A stretch of DNA of 64,000 bases, from positions 992,001 to 1,056,000 of the forward strand of contig JBAIAA010000261.1 in the NCBI GenBank assembly GCA_037893245.1. Reading direction: 5' to 3'. The position numbers and the translations under genes are program-made. Positions 49,201 to 62,900 of the stretch are shown here, one piece after another. The notes under the pieces are model-generated. The model made no database searches. It was not told the origin of the DNA and was given only the letters and a program-made list of their open reading frames with translations. Numbering within the stretch: position 1 is the first letter of the stretch; the number at the start of each line of letters is the position of its first letter. Source of the DNA: Crossaster papposus (lineage: Eukaryota > Echinodermata > Asteroidea > Velatida > Solasteridae).

Positions 49201-50925
49201 GAAGTCTAGGCTCCTGGCATCACCCAGGCCAAAGCAATCCGCATCGTCCGAAAGCCTTCTGTCACGAGTTGCCGGCATGCCCATGCAGTTCCTAAGCTAC
49301 GCCGTCATTCATACCTTTGGGAGAATGATCATCTATCCAGGACACACACCAATCTTTAACACACTCGTCTGTGAGTATTAACCCTACCCCCACCCCCCGG
49401 CCCTTATGAGTAGAAACTATCCCTAATCCTGCAAAATTCTCCACCACATTGGATTCAGCCTCAATCCTCCAGTCATGTTATTTGTGATCGGCTCTACAAA
49501 AAGGGGTCTTATTATATGTCGCGCTGTGCATTATCATGTAATGGGCTGCTCAACGTTGAGAGGGTAAACATATCATCAAAATGTGATTTTTTTTTTTTGG
49601 TCATAAATGAAATCTTTAATACCTACAGTTTGTGTGCATCGTTCTGTTGTAGTACAACAGAGCCGGCTATTTCAAAGCCTGTTTTCTCAGTTGTGTAATT
49701 TGAACTCCAAGGAAGTAATCAATATGTAAATATATCTCCATAAAGGGAGGGGCTATGGAGCTTTATTGTGGGCTTTCTAACCATGTGTATAACTCAATTT
49801 CATTTTTTCGCAACATAAGACCCCTTTTTTGTGGAGCCGGTCACATTTGTAAAATTTTGTTTTCAAGGTTAGTTGGCAAACACCTTTCTTTATATTTTGA
49901 GCACTTTTGGTGCTTCAAACTATCAAAATGCATAACTGACAAACGGTCTATTGCCCCTACAAACTTGCAACGATCATCACGATTCTTCGACAATTTTGCA
50001 GAATTTCTGCATCGTAATACTATTTCTTTTGCCCTCCCCAAAAAAACAATACTGATTACTTCTAAAAGTGTTCTTTCTCGTTCACAGGGCCCGCTTTAAT
50101 CGAAGGGCGAGGCAAGTTGTTTGAGAACAACGGCGCCGTGCGTTCCAAGCTCATTGCAAGAGACGGCAACGAGATCGATATCGTGGTCATCGATAAGAGA
50201 AACAAAGAGACATACAAGGGCAACAAACTGGTACTGATCGCTATACATGCTTGGAAACTTTGTCATTGCACAAATATTACATGTTTTTAGGAAGTTGACA
50301 AACGAAAACCGTTCTCTGGGGTCGACACACACACAGGAAGGAAACTCGGACAGGTATTCTGTGGTTTCGGTGATTTTTAGGCCGTTTATTCACACTAATT
50401 TTCCGGTCAAAACACTGACATGAAGCTGCCAGTTACAACGCAGCACTCGAAACTGGTCTAAACCGGTTCGGCGTATGCGCTATATAGAACGGGTTGCCCG
50501 GGCGTACCGTCAGTGAGCACCAGGCGATTCCACCATGGAATCGCTCTAGTGCCCTCTATCGGCAAACCGGCACAAACGTTACACTCTAGTTCCTAAGCCG
50601 AAGCCGTGGGAACTAATTTGTCAACTTTTAATACTGGGGGTAGCTATATATTATCGACTACCTATCGAAAAAATAAACCATGTTTCATTATACCTGTTAA
50701 ACTTCTGAAGCTTGGAGAAATGCTGATTTACGTTTTCCGCCATCTTTGCATGAGTAGCTAGGAGCAAGTTTAGTTGGGCGACTAGAGTCGACTAGACTTA
50801 ACCATAGTCAAACTAGTTATCACTTGAAACGCTGCGTAGTTTGACTAGGTAGTCCAACTGGATCAAGCTAGCCTTGGAGCCAAAGGTGCACCCAAGGAGG
50901 GGCCCCTCAGGGGGCTTGATTTCCC

Positions 50926-50956
<31 letters not shown>

Positions 50957-53900
50957 AGAGAAAAGTTTGGAAAAAAACCGTTTGACTTTGAGCGTACGAG
51001 TTGCAACGTGATTGGCTCATTGCGGAAAGACAAATTCCATCCCCCAAAATACTGCATGTCGGTGCACTGCCGTATACGAACATAGAAATGTACACGAATT
51101 ATATGTGACGACCGCCTTATACTGCATATAGTATCTAGAAAGACTAGCGTGTGAACGAGAACAATGGAATGACGTACGTATGACGTAACTAAACAAATTT
51201 GTGTTCTTTTTCCCTAATTTGATATATCGTTTATTCATACAGTACATACTAGGCATAGTTGAGTAAAGTTGTGATAGTAAAGCTTTCTTTTACTAACGTG
51301 TCGCTAACAGGCGCACTGTCGAATACAGTGATCTTTGGCAAAGACTACACTCAAACTTTCTCTAGGTACATGTTCCTGCATGTCTACTACCGCCGTGCGA
51401 TAGTTCCACGATTGCTTTGCCAAGCACATGCGTACTAGACTGTAGCACAAGTAGACTCATAAATACTTTTTGGATAGCTGCAAAGGTATACTGCAGGTTT
51501 AATGCAACGATCTCTGTGATTCAACAGGTCATTTGCTGTGAAGGAAATGCTGGCTTCTATGAAGTAGGCTGCCTGGTGTCACCATTAGAAGGTACGGTGT
51601 TTATCCGCCCATTAATTACTGACTCGCCCCTGCCACATCTGCCCAGTGTCGTGCTGTAGACCCCATGCATATTTGGCAGTTATCATCTTAATCATAAATG
51701 ACCGACCAGATGGGTCTTATACGAGGGGCGATTAGTGAGTTGTGGCTTAGGGTATGAGCAGTTGGTTTTAGAAAATCAAACACATTTATTGTTCATTCAA
51801 CATAGTTTCTTCCTATGTTAAAACACATATTGTCCTCTATTGTTATACGTCCCCTATTTCAATAAATGCCTGTAACCAGCCTTCTGAATGCGCGAAATAT
51901 AATACGGCACTGCTATGATTGATGAATAATGATCAAGCAAACAACATCATTCATTCAAAATTCACAACGTCTTTATTTATATCTTTAGTAATTATTATTA
52001 GTCCATTGATCCTGGAGCATACAGATCCGTAGAAGCGGCTATTTTTGGCCCCAGGAAGTGGTTCACACAATAATAACGGCATCATTTGAGACAAAATGGC
52101 GATCGTCGAGCTTCAACTTCGGGAAAGGGTGCCAAACCAGGAGAATAAGCCTGATTTTGAGCAGTATCGAATCCCCACTTTTTGATGGCAGCCATGGCCA
52201 CTATAGACATAAGGGCCAGAGGAGCATTGTCATTGTTGAAGAGCACTCCTCTTGTCAGCTTCTCATTTTGGGCAAAATGATGATCGCCGAGCTTCTCAAC
52301 TTCGGGAAAGAGTGCCAAACCAGGAGAATAAGCCTGTGTTTGACCAGTTCAAATCCACATTTCTGGATGGCAGCCATGGCCACTATAGACATAAGGGCCA
52401 AAGGAGCATTGTCATTGTTGAAGAGCACCTCTCTTGTCAGCTTCTCATTTGAGGCAAAAAGGCGATCGCCGAGCTCCTTCAACTTCGGGAAAGGGTGCCA
52501 AACCAGGAGAATAAGCCTGCGTTTGACCAGTATCAAATTCACATTTCTGGATGGCAGCCATGGCCACTATAGACAAAAGGGCCAGAGGAGCGCAATCATT
52601 GTGGAAGAGCACTCCTCTTGTCAGCTTCTCATTTTAGGCAAAATGATGATCTCCGAGCTCCTTCAACGTTTGGAAAGGGTGCCAAACCAGGAGAATAAGC
52701 CTGCGTTTGACCAGTTCAAATCCACATTTCTGGATGGCAGCCATGGCCACTATAGACATAAGGGCCAGAGGAGCATAGTCATTGTTGAAGAGCACTTCAT
52801 TTGTCACCTTCTCATTTGAGGCAAAATGGTGGTCGCCGAGCTCCTTTAACTTCGGGAAAGGGTGCCAAACCAGGAGAATAAGCCTGCGTTTGACCAGTTC
52901 GAATCCACATTTCTGGATGGCAGCCATGGCCACTATAGACATAAGGGCCAAATGAGCATAGTCATTGTTGAAGAGCACCTCTCTTGTCAGCTTCTCACGC
53001 CTAACCGTTTTGATTTTCTTCCGTATAGCTGTCTCAGGAGATCTGCATAGTAGGCCCCAGTGGTAGTGTGACCTTTCCAAACCTTCAGTGTAATCATTCA
53101 ACAAGTTAAACGGCTCACAAATTCAGCGAAGACTGTATAGCTCATCTCCTTTTAGCTAATAGCCCACGAACTTATCGATCACCCCTCATGGGCTCTTGTC
53201 AGACTTGACTTGTTTGTGGGTCTCCACAGAGTACCGAATTTATAAACAAGTATTCAAGTTTGCTTTCAGTGTATCGTAAACCATATTTTTATTTCATTTC
53301 TAGCAAAGTACTCGGTGTTGGGCTGGAACCATCCAGGCTTTGGTGGAAGTACCGTAAGTGGTTTCATTCTTAATAACCCTAACCCCTAAAGCCCCAGTCA
53401 CACCGGACTCCCGGACCATCCCGGACCACCCCGGACGTGGTCCGGGGCAGTCCGGGGTCCGATCCTTGTTGGGTCCTTGTTCGTCCGGGGCGGTCCGGGA
53501 TGGTCCGGGATGATCCTTGGCGGTCCGGGAGTCGGCCCCGGACGTTTTAAAATGTTTAAAACATCCGGGGTGATCCGGGGCGATGGCTTAATCCGGGGTG
53601 GTCCGGGGTAGTCCGGGGCGGTCCTTGTTGGGTCCTTGTTGGCTCCGTGTTCATCCTTAGTGCCTCCTTGTTCATCCTTGTTCATCCTTGGGCATCCGGG
53701 ATGGTTTATTCGGACACGGCAAGGCTACGGATGACCCCGGACGAACAAGGACCATACAAGGTTCATGCCGGATTGACCAAGGATGGACAAGGATGGACAA
53801 GGATAAACAAGGATGAACACGGACCATCACGGACCCAACAAGGTGCCAACAAGGACGGGCACGGTGCAACAAGGATTGAAGACGGAAATCGGGCCGGATG

Positions 53901-56900
53901 GACACGGATGGACACGGATGGACACGGCACCGATACGGTTGCCACACGGACCAGCAAGGACTGGCACGGACCAGCACGGATGAACACGGTACAACACGGT
54001 TGCAGTCCGGGGCGGTCCGTGTAGCATCCGTGTAGCATCCGTGGCAGTCCTTGTTGAGTCCGGGGCGGTCCGGGGTGATCCGGCATAGTCCGTGTCTCTT
54101 CCGTGCTGGTCCGTGCCGGTCCGGGGTCATCCGTGTAGACACCGTGTGCGGTCCGTGCTTGGTCCGTGTCACCTCCTTGTTGATCCGTGCTCATCCTTGT
54201 TGACTCCTTGTTCGTCCGTAGTGCTTCCTTGTTGGGTCCGGCGTGAAGGAGTTTTGACGGTCGTCGGTCGCTTTTTCGCTCCGGACCACCCCGGACTGAT
54301 AAAACTGTGGTCCGGGGTTGTCCGGGGTGGTCCTGGGTGGTCCTTGTTGGGTCCTTGTCCGGTGTGACCTAGGCTTTACTGATTTTGTGTGTTTAAATCT
54401 AATTTAAATTAAAACAATAATTTTTTATTTATTTTTTTAAATCAGCAACCCTGATATTTCCTGAGAATGAAGCCAATGCAGTGGATATTGTCATCCAATA
54501 TGATATCCACTGTCTGGGGTTTGAGCTCAAATATATTGTACACTTTGCCTGGTCAATAGACACTCCTATACACCTAGTCACATATATCTACCAAGGCAAT
54601 ACACCCAGTCCCAAATATTCTAGTTTTTCCTATACCAGGGCAAACCATTTCCTGAGAATGAAGCAAATGCAGTGAATATTGTCATCAAATATGCTATCCA
54701 CCGTTTGGGGTTTGAGCTCAAAGATATTGTACTATTTGCCTGGTTAATAGACACCCCTAAACACCCAGTCACATATTTATATATTCCCCTGTTTATTCTG
54801 TACCAGGGCAAACCATTTCCTGAAAATGAAGCCAATGCTCTGGATATTGTCAGCCAATATGATATCCACTGTCTGGGGTTTGAGCTCAAAGATATTGTAC
54901 TCTTTGCCTGGTCAATAGACACTCCTATACACCTAGTCACATATATCTACCAAGGCAATACACCCAGTCCCAAATATTCTAGTTTTTCCTATACCAGGGC
55001 AAACCATTTCCTGAGAATGAAGCAAATGCAGTGAATATTGTCATCAAATATGCTATCCACCGTTTGGGGTTTGAGCTCAAAGATATTGTACTATTTGCCT
55101 GGTCAATAGACACCCCTATACACCTAGTCACATATTTATATATTCCCCTGTACCCGGGTAAACCATTTCCTGAGAATGAAGCTAATGCAGTGGATATTGT
55201 CATCCAGTATGCTATCCACCGTTTGGGGTTTGAGCTCAAAGATATTGTACTATTTGCCTGGTCAATAGACGCCCCTATACACCTAGTCACATATTTATAT
55301 ATTCCCCTGTTTATTCTGTACCAGGGCAAACCATTTCCTGAAAATGAAGCCAATGCAGTGGATATTGTCATCCAGTATGCTATCCACTGTCTGGGGTTTG
55401 AGCTCAAAGATATTGTACTATTTGCCTGGTCAATAGACACCCATATACACCTAGTCACGTATTTATACATTCCCCTGTTTTTCCTGTACCAGGGCAAACC
55501 ATTTCCTGAGAATGAAGCAAATGCAGTGAATATTGTCATCAAATATGCTATCCACCGTTTGGGGTTTGAGCTCAAAGATATTGTACTATTTGCCTGGTCA
55601 ATAGACACCCCTATACACCTAGTCACATATTTATATATTCCCCTGTACCCGGGTAAACCATTTCCTGAGAATGAAGCTAATGCAGTGGATATTGTCATCC
55701 AGTATGCTATCCACCGTTTGGGGTTTGAGCTCAAAGATATTGTACTATTTGCCTGGTCAATAGACACCCCTATACACCTAGTCACATATTTATATATTCC
55801 CCTGTTTATTCTGTACCAGGGCAAACCATTTCCTGAGAATGAAGCCAATGCAGTGAATATTGTCATCAAATATGCTATCCACCGTTTGGGGTTTGAGCTC
55901 AAAGATATTGTACTATTTGCCTGGTCAATAGACACCCCTATACACCCAGTCACGTATTTATATATTCCCCTGTTTATTCTGTACCAGGGCAAACCATTTC
56001 CTGAGAATGAAGCCAATGCAGTGAATATTGTCATCAAATATGCTATCCACCGTTTGGGGTTTGAGCTCAAAGATATTGTACTATTTGCCTGGTCAATAGA
56101 CACCCCTATACACCCAGTCACGTATTTATATATTCCCCTGTTTATTCTGTACCAGGGCAAACCATTTCCTGAGAATGAAGCCAATGCAGTGGATATTGTC
56201 ATCCAGTATGCTATCCACCGTTTGGGGTTTGAGCTCAAAGATATTGTACTATTTGCCTGGTCAATAGACGCCCCTATACACCTAGTCACATATTTATATA
56301 TTCCCCTGTTTATTCTGTACCAGGGCAAACCATTTCCTGAGAATGAAGCCAATGCAGTGAATATTGTCATCAAATATGCTATCCACCGTTTGGGGTTTGA
56401 GCTCAAAGATATTGTACTATTTGCCTGGTCAATAGACACCCCTATACACCCTGTCACGTATTTATATATTCCCCTGTTTATTCTGTACCAGGGCAAACCA
56501 TTTCCTGAGAATGAAGCCAATGCAGTGGATATTGTCATCCAGTATGCTATCCACCGTCTGGGGTTTGAGCTCAAAGATATTGTACTATTTGCCTGGTCAA
56601 TAGGCGGCTATACAGCGAGTCTTGCAGCAGAAGAATATCCAGATATAGGAGGTGTTGTAAGTACTTTCTATCCATTCTCTGCCATGCATTTGTATACAGA
56701 CTGGTAAAACACATTCGGATCACATTTTGACTAGTTAAATTCTGTCAACAGACAAAAGAGATAGTTAGTAGATTTGCAGTTGACATATTCATCACCTTCA
56801 GTCAAAGAATGGCTATACATAGGGTGGGTCAAAAAAAGTTAACCCAAGTTTAAGGTGATTGTCCACCTACCTACTAAAATTCCAGAGAATTTGTGTTTAC

Positions 56901-59900
56901 CTCGTGTTGATTGGGGAAGACAATCAATACTAACTGGTGTAGCGGTTTGGGATTTTTTTTCAGGAGCTGGGTGGTGCGTGAATGAATATTCATGAGAAAG
57001 AGCAATGGCAACTCGTATACATTAAAGAATTATAAAGAATTATAAAGAATTATAAAGAATTATAAAGAATTATAAAGAATTATAAAGAATTATAAAGAAA
57101 GGCTTTCTCAACCAACTCGCCAATAGCATAGTTGGTAGAGAGGAGAGCTATGGATCGAAAGGTCTGTGGTTCGAATCCGACTATCGTTAACGTTTGTCTT
57201 TTTCTTCGACAAGTTTTCTTATGGGTTATTTTAATAATGATTATAGTAAATAATGATTATAGGCATCCAGCAAAATGTTTGTGCTAGATATCTTGTAATT
57301 GTTACGAAAAATTCAATTTTGACGGCGACTGCGAAAAACCCCCAAAACCACTGCCTGACGTCGATGGAAAACGAACGCCATTTTTCTTGCATTTCATAGC
57401 ATCCATGATTGTAAAAATTCAGACAGGTCAGTTTAACGATATTTACTATAAAATACAACCCCCAAATCCACTCACTCCTGATAATTCAAGCAATTACCAA
57501 TGGTGTATCCTACCTTTAAACACCCTTTTTTGTGGAGCCGGTCACATGTTTCTTACAATACGGTGTTTCTTACAATACGGTGATATGGAAAATAGTACAT
57601 GTAGTTTGTATTTGTGCTTTATTACTTGATAGATTCTAGATGCAACGTTTGATGATCTAGTGCCTCTAGCGATTCCGAAGATGCCTGCATTCATGAGTGA
57701 GTGGAGTTGTTCGAGACATTCTTGTATAAATAAGTTTGCAGAACTAAACTGAACTGTATCTCACACAAGGTAAATAGTGCGGTTAGCAAATGTATCTTAA
57801 AAGTTTGAATAGACCATTTGTTTTCGCTGTAATTTTCATAAATGGACAGGTAAGAACAGGGGCCAGTTCCATAGAGTTGCTTTTAACCAGTTTGTACCGG
57901 AGGACGTATATACACGCAAAGTTTTCTCCAGATTCTCCAGAGCAAGGCCGGAAATGTCTGTCGGCAGCGAGCAAGGCCGGAAATGCGTGGGTGTGCTTCC
58001 CGGTACCATCGGCCTTAACCTCTGATCGAGTTTAGTAAAAAAATAATCCCGCGCCTCGGCTCAGTGATGTTAAAATAGTTTTGGCGCAAACTGGTTAAGC
58101 ACAAAACTTGCTTAAGCACAAAACTTGAATTGCTTAATAAAACAAATTCGGTTATGTACATTATTTGTGATTGGTATATATTGGTATTTAGCTGTTTTTA
58201 GCTTAGCATAACAATCGCGTGGAATTTTGGCTTGTAACCAGATTTTAATAAGCTTGTCTGCTTAAGCAGCTCTATAAAGTTGGCCCCTGGTTCATACAAA
58301 TGTTGAATTGAAATCGAAGTCTCAAAATATTGTTTACTCGGAATATGCATCATTCACAGAGCTAAAACTTTCCAAGGTTAGTTGTCGAACACCTTTCTAT
58401 ATATTTTGAGTATGTTTGATGCTTCAAACGATAAAAATGCACAACTGACAAATGGTCTATTATCCCTTTAAACTTGCAATGGTAAAGAGCTGGTTCATAC
58501 CCGGCGCGAACTTGAATTTGTGACGTCACAGCAGGTTTTGCGCGATGCGATTTCGCAAAAATGTAACACATTTTCGCAGCGCATGCTTCGTGACTTCAAG
58601 TTCGCATCGCATTTGTGGGATGTATGAATATAAAATATTGTGACGCTGACCAGTTTTTTTAAAGTTTTGTGTTAGTCTGGTTCCTTGTCTTCCTTCAGAC
58701 GAAACAGCAATTTATGGATGTCGGGGTATTCTCAGGTTTAGGAAACCAGACTAGTTGGCTTGCACCCATTCACGAATGTGTTCACAGTGTTGCAAACAAA
58801 AATGTGGACTAATTAAATTGAATAAATTGGGGGCAGTGTTTAGAAAATAGTCAGGTATTTCTAACTATTGCTGGCCGGCAATCGTTGGAAATTGATACGA
58901 AATTCCACTTTTCTTGACAGCCACAACACGCCAGGTGCCCTGATGGTTAACCAGTTCCCGCTGGGATTATTTTAACATCACCGAGCCGAGGGGCGGGATT
59001 ATTTTTAACGAAACTCGATCCGAAGTGGGTTCAGGCCAATAGTGCCGGGAAGCACACCCACGCATTTTCGGCCTTGCTCGCTGCTGACAAACATTTCCGG
59101 CCTTGCTCGTTGCTGACAAACATTTCCGGCCTTGCTCGTGGCGTGTTTATGCGTCATCCGTTTTGAATCTGGGGAAAACTTTGCGTTTATATACGTCATC
59201 CGGCGCAAACTGAGGTTGACCTCAGTATGCCCAACCGACGTGGTCTCCGCTCGGAGCATAACTTAAAAGTATAACTTAAAACATTCAAACATGCAGGTGA
59301 TAAAGCTTTTTCTGTGGCTGGACCCAGATGCTGGAACTCAATACCTCTCAACATTCGTCATTGTAACTCGTAAACGTAAACTCAAATCATATCTGTTTTC
59401 ATCCTAGGTTTGCTCTCATCCTTCATTTTGCAATTTCATCATTTTCTGTTTACGTGGAGTTGTTCTCAAGCGCATTGAAACCTTTGGAAAAATGCGCTTT
59501 ATAAATGCCATTATTATTATTATTAATTATTATTATTATTATGTCAAGTAAGATACATGTATTTCATAATAGTCAATAGTTTTACATTTTGGATGTTTGT
59601 AAATAGTGTACTACTACCTTTAACCTATCTAGTGTCCATTTTGAAACAATGATAGTATGGTAAGTTTAGCCACTGATATCTTCAATGTCTTATATCCAAT
59701 ATCTTCCTAGGCAGTTTGGTTGTACACTCCATACGCACATACATGAATCTGAACGTAGCCGATCATCTCTGCAAGTAAGTACTATTTCGCGTGTGTTCAT
59801 TTTAACTACCTACTGCCTCTCCAGGGTATTGGACCAAATCTGGCAAAACAATGTAAAACAAATATGTATGAACTAATGGAACCACCACTGAAGTGTTGGT

Positions 59901-62900
59901 TGATGTTGATGGACTTAATAGTACATATGTGACCTGTCATCACAAAATGAGCGTAAAGTCGGCAAAATAAAAAAATGAGATATGGGTATTTCTAAATTCT
60001 GTGGAAACAGAGCTTTCCAATGGTATATAACACTTGGAGGTTTGATACTCAATATTTTTTTATTTTTATTTTTTAGTCTGGAGTCTTAATACAGAGATTA
60101 TGAGAAAACGGGCATTTCTTGCGAGAAATTGTGTGAAATTGAAAGAAAGGCATAGTCAAATTTTTTTTGTATCTGATCGTCCTGAAAAATTGGGAATTGA
60201 TTGTCGGGGATTTAGTCTTTAAAAAAACCATATAATCTCAAAATCGACCACCTCTTCAAATTTTGACTTTGACTGGCCGTACTGGGAAATCACTCCGTGC
60301 GACTTTACGCTCATTTTGTGATGACAGGTCACATATGTGACCTGGCACCACAAAATGAGCAGAAAGTTGCACACGTCAAAAACGAGTTATTGGCCGAAAC
60401 GTCTATTTTTCAAGTGGGAGGTCGGTTTCGAGTTTCTTTATCATATCAAAACAATTTATAGCTCAATTAAAACTCTAAAGTGTGTTTTTTGTGGCTGAAT
60501 TGCTTTGGCATGGTTCACAGACTTTGTACTCCGTTTTTCTCAAAACAAGGGAGCATGACTTTAGCTGTTTCAAAAGAGCATAGCGGCGGCTAGGAATAAG
60601 CTACAGCAACACACAATACATCAGTTGAAAGCTTAGGACATCTCCTTTCTAGAAATGTGATAAAGTCAATTTTGTGGTGCCAGGTCACAAAAAAATGCAA
60701 TCGTGGCCGTTGTTCCAAGGCATTTTGACATATTAATGAGGTTTTTGTTTGCGCTTCGAGTATGAGTATGATCTGAGTGCATGGCGCGCAGGCAACTATT
60801 AATAGTGGCCAACCATTGATTGTCGATCACCGGTCCGTTGCCAGTCCTTCGTCGCCGGTTCGTCACCGGTTCGTCACCGGTCCGTCGCCGGTCCGTCGCA
60901 GGTCCGTCGCAGGTCCGTCGCAGGTCCATCGCCGGACCATCGCCGGACCATCGCCGGACCATCACCGGACCATCACCGGACCACGGTTACGGAAGGTACT
61001 GCAATATTACCATGTATTGCATGTTGATGATTGTTTTTATATTCTCCCCTATAATCAATAACTGCTTCTAATATCTGTTGCAGATATCCTGGACCTATTC
61101 GATTAATACGGCGATCAAGGGATGAAGTCATTACTACATCGTAAGTGACCTATCAACGGTTAGGCCAAAAAAATAGTTCTGCTTTTGGTTACCCGGCCCA
61201 TAATTGTTTTCAGGTAAAAAACACAAAATACTACATTTACCTTTTAAGGTAAAATACACCATTGGTAATTGCTTAAATTATAAGGAATGGGTCAAATTGG
61301 GGGCTTGTATTTTATAGTAATTTTACAATCACGGATGCCGATAAAATAAGCAAGAAAAAAACGACATTCGTTTTTCAACCGGATTCGGGCAGTTGTTTTT
61401 ATGTTGTTTTTTTTCTTTTATTTTTATAAAATTCAATTTTTCAGAACAATTACAGGATATCTAGCGCACTAATTTTGCTGGATGCCTGAAATCAATATTT
61501 TTACCTTTAAATTATTAAGATATTTCTTAATAATTCGGTAGTAAATTTGTTTTGATATCTGCAAATGGTGTATCGTACCTTTAAACCATGACTACACGTT
61601 GACACACCTACATATGATAGACACTGAAAAAGGTTCGCTACCTACCTACCCCGTTTTCAAATGCCTTGTAATAGAAAGCAGAACTGTTTTTTTGCCTTAC
61701 AAATATCAACAAATCTGAAAATGTTTTTATTCTCCGCTACAGCCTGTGTGCCATAATTTCTGTCTCATTTTGCAAGCAATGCCTAAGATATTTCCCCCGA
61801 GATTAAACAATTCTTAACTTTTTTTCTGCAATTGTTTTACTTCCACAGTTTGACTCCAGACATAGCCACAAACAGAGGCAACAATCTCCTGCTGAAACTC
61901 TTTGAAAATAGGTTGGTATCAAAAAAGAGAATAGGAGGGGTGATTGATAAGTTCGTGACCTATGGTAAAAGGAGTCGCTTTTAGAAACTCGAGAAACAGA
62001 CTTTGTCCAGCGGGAATGAAGCATACGGATTCCTTCTGTGTCATATGGTACCAAAATTGTGATGGTGCAGTGCCCGCAATTACCGCAAAGGTAAGATACA
62101 CCATTGGTAATTGCTTGAATTATCATGAATGGGTGGATTAAATGGGTAAATATCGTTTAACTGACCTGTCTAAAGTTTTTCAATCATGGATGCTAAGAAA
62201 AGCAAGAAAAACAAGAACAATTTGGTTCGTTTTCAACCGTTCTTGTTTTTTGCGCAATCGCCGTCCGGCAATTTCTAATAAGTAAGATATTTCTTAATAA
62301 TTCGGTAGTAAAATTTTGTGATATCTGCAAATGGTGTATCCTACCTTTAACGCCTCAGAAGTCGAGTAACTTTGAACAAACTGTAGTGAGTAATAAGCTT
62401 ACATAATTTATAATTTATTTCTTTTGCACTATATGCATTCCTTAAGTTTTGCCACTTCTTATACACAGTATTTAGAGAGTCCCAAATGTTTGGACTAACC
62501 ATAACCCCGGGCTGGACTCAAACCTGCAACCTGCAGAATTAAGCCCCAGTCCCACACTTTGCCGATTTTTTGTGTTTTTTTAGTTTTTAGCGAACCACAA
62601 GGAAACAGTACAAAATTGGTACAACGATTTAGGCCACGAATAATTTTAAAAACTGCCACGGGATTGCCATATCTAATTGAGAAACGACAAAGAAGAGGAA
62701 GGATTACAATGGGCGAATGTGATTAAATCGTTGCGGTGCAGCGACAGTTTTGAACATTTCAAAACTGTCGTAGCGCCTCCGCGATTTGTGACGATCTGCA
62801 CGATGCGCAAGAACAAACTAAAAAGAAACGTCTAAATGCCAGATTGTTGTGGCTTTACCCGCAAACCTCGAGTTTAGTGCTCCAGACTACGAGGCCCCAA

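Noticed and set aside
52058..52819. 253-codon plus-strand frame rich in DGSHGHYRHKGQ repeats
   Set aside because: It is the antisense of the mariner transposase array; the minus strand has the known catalytic block.
53647..54194. Overlapping long frames on both strands in the GC-rich block
   Set aside because: Frames shift with the repeat words and none matches a family; open frames are expected from this composition.
54979..56574. 531-codon open frame on the minus strand of the ABHD16A array
   Set aside because: It repeats because the unit length is a multiple of three. The plus strand carries the conserved exon reading with splice sites, and the minus reading has no recognisable domain.
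57112..57186. Functional tRNA gene
   Set aside because: Boxes A and B are good, but the acceptor stem does not pair and the T stem is broken.
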